A stretch of 45,561 bases of DNA from an uncultured Anaerolineae bacterium (GTDB taxonomy: Bacteria; Chloroflexota; Anaerolineae; Anaerolineales; Villigracilaceae): positions 1-45,561 of the forward strand of contig CAIJPN010000229.1 in NCBI GenBank assembly GCA_903822545.1. Direction: 5' to 3'. The translations under genes were made by a program, and so were the position numbers. Of this stretch, positions 8,628-16,330 are shown piece by piece. The notes beneath the pieces are model-generated. The model was not told where the DNA came from. It did not search any database and saw only the letters and a list, made by a program, of their open reading frames with translations. The first letter of the stretch is position 1, and each line of letters opens with the position of its first letter.

Positions 8628-9635
8628 ATGTCAGATATCGCCGTTGGCACATCGAAACCGGTTTCAAAACCTAAGCCCCGTTGGACAACAGATGTAATCT
8701 ACTGCAATCTGTCCTACTTGATGATGGTGTTACCGGGAGCGACTTGGTTAATATTTTTTGCCTACCTGCCTATGCCTGGCATTATTATGGCGTTCAAAGA
8801 CTATCGGCTGCAAAAACCCCCTGAAGATTATTGGATTCAGAATCGGTTTATCTACAGCCTTATCGAGAGTCCCTGGGTGGGGTGGGATAACTTCCAGTAT
8901 CTGATTCTTCCTACAAATCTTAATAACACTATTTTGTTTGTGCGTAATACCGTTTTTTATAACTTAATGTTTATGGTTGTCGGACTGGTGTTTTCGATAG
9001 CTCTGGCAGTCATCATTTATGAATTAACCAACCGATTTTTGGCTAAGCTATACCACTCTATATTTTTCTTGCCGTTCTTTATTTCATGGGTGGTGGTGGC
9101 GTATGTCGTGTATGCGCTTGCAAATCAGACCGGCATCATCAACACAATACTTTCGTCTTGGAGCATGGAACCGATAGAGATTTACAAAGAAAAAACATAC
9201 TGGCCGTATATTTTCTTGTTTGCAAATCTTTGGAAATATACGGGGAATGGTTCCATTCTTTACTTAGCTATCATCACCGGAATTGACCGGCAGCTTTACG
9301 AGGCAGCTGCGATAGATGGCGCAAATAAATGGCAGCAGTTCTGGAATATTACCTTTCCGCAATTGATTCCGACTATTGTTTTGTTACAAATTTTGGCGGT
9401 TGGACGCATTTTTGCATCCGATTTTGATTTATTCTACGCACTTCCGGCGGGGTCTGTAATGCTTCGAGACGTGTCAACCACCATTGATGTCTATGTATTC
9501 AATATGTTGCGCTCTACCGTTCCGCTTGGGTACCCTGCAGCGGTATCGCTCGTGCAATCAGTAATTGGCTTTGTCCTCATCCTTGTGACCAATTATGTGG
9601 TGCGCAAGACACGCCCTGACCTGGCGCTGTTCTAA
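8628..9635 (+). CDS. Carbohydrate ABC transporter permease (LplB/UgpA-like)
   Basis: Inner-membrane subunit of a CUT1-type sugar importer, 335 residues with about six transmembrane helices (first near 28-55). The cytoplasmic EAA loop that docks the ATPase is visible as YEAAAIDGANKWQQFW with PQLIPTIV, about residues 224-248. The LplB-type start (MMVLPGATWLIFFAYLPMPGI) suggests the subgroup associated with complex oligosaccharides such as rhamnogalacturonan or xylan fragments. A good AGGAGA site lies 9 bases before the ATG. It is first in the operon behind the LacI-controlled promoter and is followed by a second permease after 25 bases. No ATPase subunit accompanies it, as is common when a shared MsmX-like ATPase serves several importers. 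Confidence 0.93.
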   Translation: MSDIAVGTSKPVSKPKPRWTTDVIYCNLSYLMMVLPGATWLIFFAYLPMPGIIMAFKDYRLQKPPEDYWIQNRFIYSLIESPWVGWDNFQYLILPTNLNNTILFVRNTVFYNLMFMVVGLVFSIALAVIIYELTNRFLAKLYHSIFFLPFFISWVVVAYVVYALANQTGIINTILSSWSMEPIEIYKEKTYWPYIFLFANLWKYTGNGSILYLAIITGIDRQLYEAAAIDGANKWQQFWNITFPQLIPTIVLLQILAVGRIFASDFDLFYALPAGSVMLRDVSTTIDVYVFNMLRSTVPLGYPAAVSLVQSVIGFVLILVTNYVVRKTRPDLALF

Positions 9636-9660
9636 AGCAGACTCTAATAGGAAATGCAAA

Positions 9661-10584
9661 ATGAAACTGCTACCTATAAAAACAAAACCTGCCCGGGACA
9701 TGTTGGCGATTTCACCTGCCACAAACCTTGCCCTGAATATCTTAATGTTGATTTGTGTAGCTTTGACGCTGGCTCCTTTCTACGTTATCGTCATCGCTTC
9801 GGTCACTTCTGAGGCTTCGCTGATACAAAATGGATATCGCTTATGGCCGGAAGAATTTTCTCTTTCTGCCTATACCTATCTCTTCACGGAAGGCTCCATC
9901 ATCCTCATCGCATACAAGAATACGATCATTTCTACCCTCGCTGGTACTGTGTTGACGTTGGTTCTCGTTATGCTATATGCCTACCCACTTTCGAGAAACA
10001 ACTTCAGATTTTCCACTTTTTTTACATTTTTCGCTTTCTTTACCATGTTGTTTGGCGGTGGATTGGTATCGTATTACATGGTCATGCGACAAATCCTGCA
10101 TATCCAGAACACGATGTGGGCACTCTTCTTACCATCGTCGTTCAGCGCCTTTTGGGTATTTGTGCTGCGCACCTATATCAAAACGAATGTACCCGAAGAA
10201 TTGATCGAGGCCGCCCGTATAGACGGCGCCAGCGAGTGGCGTACCCTCTTCCAAATTGTTATACCCTTGTCCGTGCCCGGGCTTGCAACAGTGGCCTTGT
10301 TTAGCGCCATTGGTATTTGGAACAACTTTTTCAATGTCCTACTTCTGGTGGACAAGGTGGAACTGTATAACTTGCAGTACACCATTTACTCCACTCTGAA
10401 CAACATCCGCTTTCTGTTGCAAAATGCGGACAAAATGCAAGGCCTTGTAAATCTCTCCGAACTTCCTACGCAAACGTTTCGCATGGCAATGGCGGTGGTC
10501 ACAATTGGTCCCATTGTCCTGGCTTATCCCTTCTTCCAACGTTATTTTATCCGGGGCTTGACCATCGGTGCTATCAAAGGATAA
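9661..10584 (+). CDS. Carbohydrate ABC transporter permease (YtcP/UgpE-like)
   Basis: Second membrane subunit of the sugar importer, 307 residues with the start at 9661, preceded by AGGAAA. The frame is open further upstream, but that part overlaps the first permease. About six transmembrane helices; the EAA loop reads EELIEAARIDGASEWRTLF with PLSVPGLATV. It ends FIRGLTIGAIKG, the usual YtcP-type C-terminus that contacts the ATPase. It should pair with the preceding permease as a heterodimer and receive substrate from the lipoprotein encoded next. Confidence 0.93.
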   Translation: MKLLPIKTKPARDMLAISPATNLALNILMLICVALTLAPFYVIVIASVTSEASLIQNGYRLWPEEFSLSAYTYLFTEGSIILIAYKNTIISTLAGTVLTLVLVMLYAYPLSRNNFRFSTFFTFFAFFTMLFGGGLVSYYMVMRQILHIQNTMWALFLPSSFSAFWVFVLRTYIKTNVPEELIEAARIDGASEWRTLFQIVIPLSVPGLATVALFSAIGIWNNFFNVLLLVDKVELYNLQYTIYSTLNNIRFLLQNADKMQGLVNLSELPTQTFRMAMAVVTIGPIVLAYPFFQRYFIRGLTIGAIKG

Positions 10585-10608
10585 GCCCCTTCCACATATT
10601 TGTTCGGA

Positions 10609-10630
10609 ATTATGGACACATATCCATAAT
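10609..10630 (+). other. Intercistronic hairpin before the binding-protein gene
   Basis: Perfect 8-base inverted repeat ATTATGGA - six bases - TCCATAAT between the second permease and the binding lipoprotein. Hairpins in this place often stabilise the 3' part of a processed mRNA and raise expression of the binding protein relative to the permeases; that role is inferred from position. Confidence 0.5.
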
Positions 10631-10661
10631 ATAAAAACCATATTTGAAAAGGAGAAGAAGA

Positions 10662-12257
10662 ATGTTACAAAAGATTGTGTCCCTGTTTTTGCTCGTAGCC
10701 TTCCTGCTGGCTGCCTGCTCGCCAGCCGCAACACCCGAGCCAACCACTGCGGCTATTGAGGCCCCCAATGCCACCGAAGCCCCCGAGGCTACCGAGGCCC
10801 CATCTGCAACCCCAGAGCCAGCCTGCACCAACCCTGTAGCGCTTGACCTGTATATGGTTGGTAGTGGTGATACTCCAGCCCGTGCGGATGTAGAAGCCGA
10901 ATTGAATGCCTACATCGAGCCGCTCATCTGCGCCAACGTAACCTTCAACATAGTTGGCTGGGGTGACTGGTTCCCCAAGGCTATCACCGGTATTCAGGCT
11001 GGCGAGAAGATGGATATCTTCTTCACCGCCGACTGGTGGCAGTATAACGAATTGGTCGCCCAGGGATTGCTCCTGCCGCTCAATGACGACAAGGGACCAA
11101 ATGGCAACCTTCTTGCATTGTACGGACAGGGTATCCTTGAAAATATCAACCCAGCTTTCATCAGCGGGACCCAGGTTAAAGGCGTCAACTATGCTGTTCC
11201 GACCAACAAAGAACTGGCAATTCCCGAAGGCTTCATCTACAATGCGGGCTTTGCGGAAGAAATTGGCTTCACCGCGGCTGACGCTGCTAAAATCAGAACC
11301 ATGCGTGACTTCGAGCCCTGGCTCGAAAAAGCCAAAGCCGCCCGCCCTGATGAATACCCCTACCTGCTCAACAGCAAGCCAGGCTTTTATCCCTGGCAGA
11401 GTGGTTTTGCTGGCGGTGTTCCTTATGACATTCTGACCATGAGTGGAATTCCCGATGCAAATGGCAAATTCGATGAAACCATTGTCAATGTTATCGAAAG
11501 CGAATGGTACAAAGAATATGTTATGGTAATTCGTGAGTGGCAACAGAAAGGTTGGGTACATCCCGAAGCAGCCCTGGCTGGTTACGAAGCCGACCCTATC
11601 CAGAACGCTGGCAAGTTCTTATTTGTGGTACAGCCTCTAAAAGGCAATGGCATCAAAGCCCAGGAACTCGTCAATTCTTCCGGCAATCCCGATTTGCGCC
11701 TGGCTGAAATTGAATGGGCGCCGAAGGTGGTCGCCACCATCAACACCGGTGGTTCGATGCTCGCCATTCCCGCCCTGTCGGAACACCCGGTCGAAGCGAT
11801 GAAATTTATCAACCTGCTGCACACCGACCCTAAGGTTGTCAACATGGCGCTGTTTGGCGTCGAAGGTAAGCACTGGGCATTGGAAGCCGATGGTAGAGTG
11901 AACATTATCGACAATGCCTGGTACAGCGCGCACCCAGGCGCCTGGGTTTGGGGCAACACCCAAATTCAGTATGTGACCAACAAAGAAGACCCCAATAAGG
12001 CGCGTCTACTGATTGAATATTCCAACGACGCCTATTCTCATCCTTCCCTGGGCTTCCGCTTTGACAAAACGCCCGTGCAGGCTGAAATCACGGCGGTAGA
12101 GGCAGTGCTCGGTACCTATTACATGCCTCTTCTCTATGGTTACATTGACCCGGCTACCGAACTCCCCAAATTTATTGATGAGTTGAAGGCTGCTGGAATC
12201 GACAAGGTCAAAGAGGAAGTGCAGCGCCAGTATGATGCTTGGAAGGCGTCGAAGTAG
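10662..12257 (+). CDS. Extracellular solute-binding lipoprotein of the sugar ABC importer
   Basis: 531-residue substrate-binding protein. The start at 10662 follows AAAAGGAGAAGAAG; the frame is open upstream without a better start. A lipoprotein signal ends at the lipobox LAAC (C19), followed by an Ala/Pro/Glu/Thr-rich linker to about residue 55 that tethers the binding domain to the membrane. The body is a family-1 type binding fold, and the C-terminal segment (about 440-531, ending QRQYDAWKASK) resembles the DUF3502 region of LplA-type binding proteins. It closes the transporter unit and is followed by a strong terminator. The substrate is not readable from sequence; the neighbours suggest oligosaccharides. 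Confidence 0.92.
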   Translation: MLQKIVSLFLLVAFLLAACSPAATPEPTTAAIEAPNATEAPEATEAPSATPEPACTNPVALDLYMVGSGDTPARADVEAELNAYIEPLICANVTFNIVGWGDWFPKAITGIQAGEKMDIFFTADWWQYNELVAQGLLLPLNDDKGPNGNLLALYGQGILENINPAFISGTQVKGVNYAVPTNKELAIPEGFIYNAGFAEEIGFTAADAAKIRTMRDFEPWLEKAKAARPDEYPYLLNSKPGFYPWQSGFAGGVPYDILTMSGIPDANGKFDETIVNVIESEWYKEYVMVIREWQQKGWVHPEAALAGYEADPIQNAGKFLFVVQPLKGNGIKAQELVNSSGNPDLRLAEIEWAPKVVATINTGGSMLAIPALSEHPVEAMKFINLLHTDPKVVNMALFGVEGKHWALEADGRVNIIDNAWYSAHPGAWVWGNTQIQYVTNKEDPNKARLLIEYSNDAYSHPSLGFRFDKTPVQAEITAVEAVLGTYYMPLLYGYIDPATELPKFIDELKAAGIDKVKEEVQRQYDAWKASK

Positions 12258-12297
12258 TTATTTCGGCAATAGCCAACTGTCATTCCGACATAACCGA

Positions 12298-12330
12298 GGG
12301 GCCGCCTCAGAACAAGAGGCGGCCCCTTTT
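12298..12330 (+). terminator. Strong factor-independent terminator after the transporter operon
   Basis: An 11-base perfect GC-rich stem (GGGGCCGCCTC / GAGGCGGCCCC) around a seven-base loop is followed directly by TTTT. It lies 40 bases after the binding-protein stop and separates the importer from the next gene set, or allows partial read-through to it. Confidence 0.9.
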
Positions 12331-12396
12331 CATGCAAGGACAAGTTTGTCATGGGTTAGCGCTTGCAACAACCTTAAAAAGAAAGAAAACTAAACC

Positions 12397-13878
12397 GTGA
12401 GCCTCAAAAAAATCATCCCGTTCTTCCTCATTATTAGCTTCCTAGTCGCCTGCGCACCTGTTGCACCTGCCACTGCTCACGAAGCAACTATGTCAACCCT
12501 GCCCGATGGTCAGCGTTGGATGACCCATTTCAAAAACGACCTGCTTCCATTCTGGGATCGTCCCGAAGCCCTTGGCGCTCCGATTGGCAAATTTCCATCC
12601 AAACGCTGTAACAACGGTACAGTCTTTGAAGTGAAAACCAATCCGTGCCCTGAAATCAGTGAGAACGCCTGGCTCTTACTCGACCGAGAATTTACCGTCA
12701 CCCGCTCGCGCCAAACCTATGCTTACGGTATCGCTTTTCACCTCACCGGCGATCCGCGTTACTTGGAATATGCCAAAGCCGGGGTGGATTATCTGCGGCA
12801 GAATGCATTCGACAGAAAAAACGGCGGCACATATGCCTACTGGAATGGTGATAGTAAGGCCTGGGAACCTGGCCCCAAATTCCGCAATCCGCAGGAATTG
12901 GCCTATTCCCTGCTTGGTATTTCTAATTACTACTACCTGACCCGCGACCCTGAAGTTCTACCCGACATCCTTGCCGTCAAGGATTTCATCTTCAAGAATT
13001 ACTACAACCCCGACTTGAATGCCTTACAGTGGATGCAGGCATCGGATGGCAGCGAGACTAATCCGTTCGACAAACGCCTGGTCGCCCAATTGGACAATCT
13101 CAATGCCTACATGGTGCTGATCACCCCGCTATTGCCCGAACCCGAACAAAGCGCCTGGAAGTCTGACATGGTTAAACTCGCCACGCTGATGATTGAAGAG
13201 TTCTATTCCGAGAAGGACGGGCTGTTCTTCCTGGCCGTCAACGATCCCTCGCAAAAAAGTCTGGAATATTCCGGAACCGATTTTGGTCACTCGATTAAGG
13301 CTATGTGGATGATTTACCACACGGGACTTATCGCTGATGTTCCGGACCTCGTCTCATTTGCTCGAATAAACGGCCCGCGCATTCTGGAGAAAGCTTACCT
13401 TACTGAGAACGGCTCGTGGGCCAACGGCTATGAGGTTGGCGGCGTGCTGGTAAAAGATAAGGACTGGTGGATTTACAATGAACTCGACCAGTTTGCGATG
13501 GTCTTTGCCTTATCTGACCCATCCCTGGCCCGTTACCTGCCCTACACCACCGATTACTACTTCCGTTATTTCGTTGACCACGAATACGGCGAAGTCTGGA
13601 CGGCCATCGAAAACACCACTAACCAGCCGAAGTCTGGTGCCTTGCCCAAAGCCTGGCCCTGGAAGAACGCCTACCACACCTTCGAACACGCTCTGCTTGG
13701 CTACATCACTGCCCAGCAGATGAATGGGCAGTCGGTCACGTTGTATTACGCCTTCCAGCAAAAACCTGCGGAAAGCACCATCCAACCCTACTTCCTGCGC
13801 GGCGATCTGATAAAACTGGAGAGCGAGCAGAAAAACGGGATCACGCTCTATCGAGCGGAGTTTCGCAACATTCGCTAA
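12397..13878 (+). CDS. Secreted lipoprotein of the N-acylglucosamine 2-epimerase superfamily
   Basis: 493 residues from a GTG start; a lipoprotein signal with lipobox LVAC (C19) comes first. The body is an (alpha/alpha)6 barrel resembling AGE, cellobiose and mannobiose 2-epimerases. Both catalytic-histidine regions of that superfamily are present: DFGHSIKAMWMI (compare the usual GHDIE) and KNAYHTFEHALLGY (compare YHxxR). Known disaccharide 2-epimerases convert the reducing-end hexose between glucose and mannose in the cytoplasm, so an exported lipid-anchored copy is unusual. A GH130 phosphorylase at 30129, typical of the mannobiose-epimerase pathway, lies in the same putative regulon. The start rests on the signal peptide fitting directly behind the GTG; the ribosome binding site is weak. 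It could instead be a non-catalytic or hydrolytic relative. Confidence 0.75.
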   Translation: MSLKKIIPFFLIISFLVACAPVAPATAHEATMSTLPDGQRWMTHFKNDLLPFWDRPEALGAPIGKFPSKRCNNGTVFEVKTNPCPEISENAWLLLDREFTVTRSRQTYAYGIAFHLTGDPRYLEYAKAGVDYLRQNAFDRKNGGTYAYWNGDSKAWEPGPKFRNPQELAYSLLGISNYYYLTRDPEVLPDILAVKDFIFKNYYNPDLNALQWMQASDGSETNPFDKRLVAQLDNLNAYMVLITPLLPEPEQSAWKSDMVKLATLMIEEFYSEKDGLFFLAVNDPSQKSLEYSGTDFGHSIKAMWMIYHTGLIADVPDLVSFARINGPRILEKAYLTENGSWANGYEVGGVLVKDKDWWIYNELDQFAMVFALSDPSLARYLPYTTDYYFRYFVDHEYGEVWTAIENTTNQPKSGALPKAWPWKNAYHTFEHALLGYITAQQMNGQSVTLYYAFQQKPAESTIQPYFLRGDLIKLESEQKNGITLYRAEFRNIR

Positions 13879-13890
13879 ATACTGTTTTTG

Positions 13891-15651
13891 ATGAAACCCC
13901 AGCCCTTTCTCGAATCCTACTTTTTGAACCAGCCCCCGCTGAAAACCCTCTGGTTGCTGTTTGAAGCGGACCGCCCGCGCTTACTCCTGGCGGCGGTGTC
14001 CTTTGTTATCAAACACAGCCCGGTCTGGCTGCTGCCTTTGCTAACTGCCAACTTAATTGATGTCGTGGTCGAAGACCGCCCGATTGCCGAGTTGTGGTGG
14101 AATGCCCTGTTGCTGGTCTTGCTGATTTTTCAGAATATGCCCCTGCACGTTCTGTACATGAATCAGTTGAGCGCAGCCCTGCGCAGCGTAGAAACCCGCC
14201 TGCGTTCGGGTCTTTCGCGTCAGTTGCAGCGCCTTTCCATCGGTTATTTCACTCGCGCCAGCGCCGGAGTGCTGCAAAATAAAGTGGTGCGCGATGTCGA
14301 AAACATAGAACAGATGGTGCGCACTCTTTTTGATGGTGGTCTGAACGCAATTAGCAGCCTGGTGGGTGCACTGGTCATTACCGCGATCCGCGCTCCGGCT
14401 TTCCTGCCATTTTTCCTGGTCATGGTGCCGATCACGACCCTGTTAGTGCAGGTCACACGTAGCAGTCTGGCGGCACGCAATGAGCAGTTTCGCAGCGAAG
14501 TGGAGCGCATGGCAGCCCGTGTCAATGAGATGACCCACTTAATTCCAATCACCCGCGCACACGGCCTGGAACAAGACGAACTGGAGCGTGTGGATAGCAC
14601 GCTTTCCAGTGTGCGTAAAGCCGGGCTGGAACTCGACATGACTAATGCCGTCTTTGGCTCTCTATCCTGGGTAACATACAGCATGTTCAACGTACTATGT
14701 CTGATTGTTGCCACTTGGGTGGCATACCACCAAATCCTTCCAATCACGGCAGGCGATGTTGTACTGTTGAGCGGTTATTTTGCTGGCTTGACAGGCTCGG
14801 TCATGGTACTGGTAAATCTGATGCCACCCATCAGCAAAGGCATCGAATCCATCCGCTCGATTGGAGAAATCTTGAAGGCCCCTGATCTGGAGCATAACGA
14901 GGGTAAAGTATCCGTTGAGTCGGTACGCGGTGATTTCAGTTTCGAAAATGTGGATTTTCACTATCCAGATACCGATGCATCGGCTATTAGCAGTTTTTCA
15001 CTGGAAGTTCCCGCCGGGCAGAACGTTGCCTTCGTCGGGCATTCCGGGGCCGGGAAATCCACCATCCTAAATCTGGTGATTGGCTTTGTGCGTCCGACTT
15101 CGGGCCGCATTCTTCTTGATGGCCGCGACATGGATACGCTCGACCTGCGTACCTATCGCCGCTTTCTGTCAGTTGTGCCGCAGGAGTCGATTCTTTTCGA
15201 AGGAACAGTACGCGAAAACGTAACCTATGGCCTTCGTGACGTTCCAGATGTGACGGTCGAAACGGCTTTGCGCGACTCTAACGCTTGGGAATTTGTCCAA
15301 GATATGCTTGACGGACTCGAAACCCATATCGGAGAGCGCGGGACCAAGCTTTCCGGTGGACAAAAACAGCGACTTGCTATTGCCCGCGCCCTGGTACGCA
15401 ATCCGCGCGTTCTAATTTTAGATGAGGCTACTTCAGCCCTCGACACTGAATCCGAATCGCTCATCCAAGAAGCCCTGGCGCGCCTGATGCGTGGCCGCAC
15501 AACCTTTATCGTTGCCCACCGCCTGTCCACCATTCGTAATGCAGATAAAATTGTGGTCATGAAACAGGGCAAGATTGTTGAAATGGGCACTCATACCGAC
15601 TTGATGCAGCAAAACGGACATTATGCCAGCTTGCAAGGTAGTCAGGTATAG
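13891..15651 (+). CDS. ABC exporter, fused membrane and ATPase domains (MsbA-like)
   Basis: 586 residues: a type IV ABC transmembrane domain with six helices (about 20-320) fused to one ATPase domain (about 340-580). Walker A is GHSGAGKST, the signature LSGGQKQRLAIARAL, Walker B VLILDEATSALD and the switch histidine lies in IVAHRLSTI. It should work as a homodimer that exports or flips lipids, peptides or glycans. It follows the epimerase lipoprotein by 12 bases and precedes a DUF624 gene by 24, so it belongs to the same transcript. It is not the missing ATPase of the importer, because its ATPase is fused to an exporter-type membrane domain. Substrate unknown. Confidence 0.92.
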   Translation: MKPQPFLESYFLNQPPLKTLWLLFEADRPRLLLAAVSFVIKHSPVWLLPLLTANLIDVVVEDRPIAELWWNALLLVLLIFQNMPLHVLYMNQLSAALRSVETRLRSGLSRQLQRLSIGYFTRASAGVLQNKVVRDVENIEQMVRTLFDGGLNAISSLVGALVITAIRAPAFLPFFLVMVPITTLLVQVTRSSLAARNEQFRSEVERMAARVNEMTHLIPITRAHGLEQDELERVDSTLSSVRKAGLELDMTNAVFGSLSWVTYSMFNVLCLIVATWVAYHQILPITAGDVVLLSGYFAGLTGSVMVLVNLMPPISKGIESIRSIGEILKAPDLEHNEGKVSVESVRGDFSFENVDFHYPDTDASAISSFSLEVPAGQNVAFVGHSGAGKSTILNLVIGFVRPTSGRILLDGRDMDTLDLRTYRRFLSVVPQESILFEGTVRENVTYGLRDVPDVTVETALRDSNAWEFVQDMLDGLETHIGERGTKLSGGQKQRLAIARALVRNPRVLILDEATSALDTESESLIQEALARLMRGRTTFIVAHRLSTIRNADKIVVMKQGKIVEMGTHTDLMQQNGHYASLQGSQV

Positions 15652-15675
15652 GGCAAAACCCAAGGAACGCTTCGC

Positions 15676-16329
15676 ATGTCTGAAGATTTTTTCGAAAAAC
15701 TTCCCGCATCCTTTCGCACGATTTGGACCACATCCATCCACTGGTGGGACGATCTGTTCATGCAGGCGGTCATGAACCTGCTGTGGAGTCTTTCCTGGTT
15801 TACAGTCGTCCTGGGACCACCGCTAACGTTTGGCATTCATTATGTCGAGAGCCAGTATGTGCGCGGCGAAAACCCGGGTTTGCGCGGAATGTGGGAAGGC
15901 GCTCGCAAATATTTTGTCAAGAGTTGGCTCTGGATGCTGGCGAACCTTTTTATTATCTTCGTGTTGATCGCCAGTCTTGATGCATATCAGCTGATTCAAG
16001 CAACCTGGGCGGGAATTGCGCGCGCCATAACGGCAGGGATTGGTGTGACCTGGATTCTCATCCAGTTTTATGCCGTGCCACTTCTGATGGTTCAAGAGCA
16101 AAACTCGCTGCGCCTGGCCTGGCGTAACGGCTTGATGATGATCCTGGCATCGCCAGGCTATCTGTTTATTTTGCTCCTTTTTCTGGCTTTTTCCGGCTTC
16201 ATGAGTGCTATCCTGGTTTTCCCAACCATTCTTGGCTTTACCACTCTGCTCAGCCTGCTTGCCAACCAGGCAGTCCGTGACCGCCTGGCAACTTTCCGTA
16301 AAATTCTGGCAGATGACGATACAGTTTAA
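15676..16329 (+). CDS. DUF624 (YesL-like) membrane protein
   Basis: 217 residues with about five transmembrane helices: near 35-55, 88-112, 117-140, 155-175 and 178-200. The pattern (WWDDLFMQAVMNLLW near the start, ENPGLRGMWEGARKYF in a cytoplasmic loop) fits the DUF624/YesL family. These proteins occur next to LplB/YtcP-type importers and pectin-degradation genes in many Gram-positive bacteria and Chloroflexota, but their function is unknown. An AAGGAA site precedes the ATG. The next gene begins two bases after its stop, so the two are probably co-translated. Confidence 0.8.
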   Translation: MSEDFFEKLPASFRTIWTTSIHWWDDLFMQAVMNLLWSLSWFTVVLGPPLTFGIHYVESQYVRGENPGLRGMWEGARKYFVKSWLWMLANLFIIFVLIASLDAYQLIQATWAGIARAITAGIGVTWILIQFYAVPLLMVQEQNSLRLAWRNGLMMILASPGYLFILLLFLAFSGFMSAILVFPTILGFTTLLSLLANQAVRDRLATFRKILADDDTV

Positions 16330-16330
16330 G

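Noticed and set aside
10665-11561. Long open frame (298 codons) on the minus strand
   Set aside because: It lies opposite the binding-lipoprotein gene, has no ribosome binding site, and its composition mirrors the sense codons.
13891-15651. ATPase partner of the sugar importer
   Set aside because: The ATPase is fused to an exporter-type membrane domain, so it is an exporter and not a UgpC/MsmX-type subunit.
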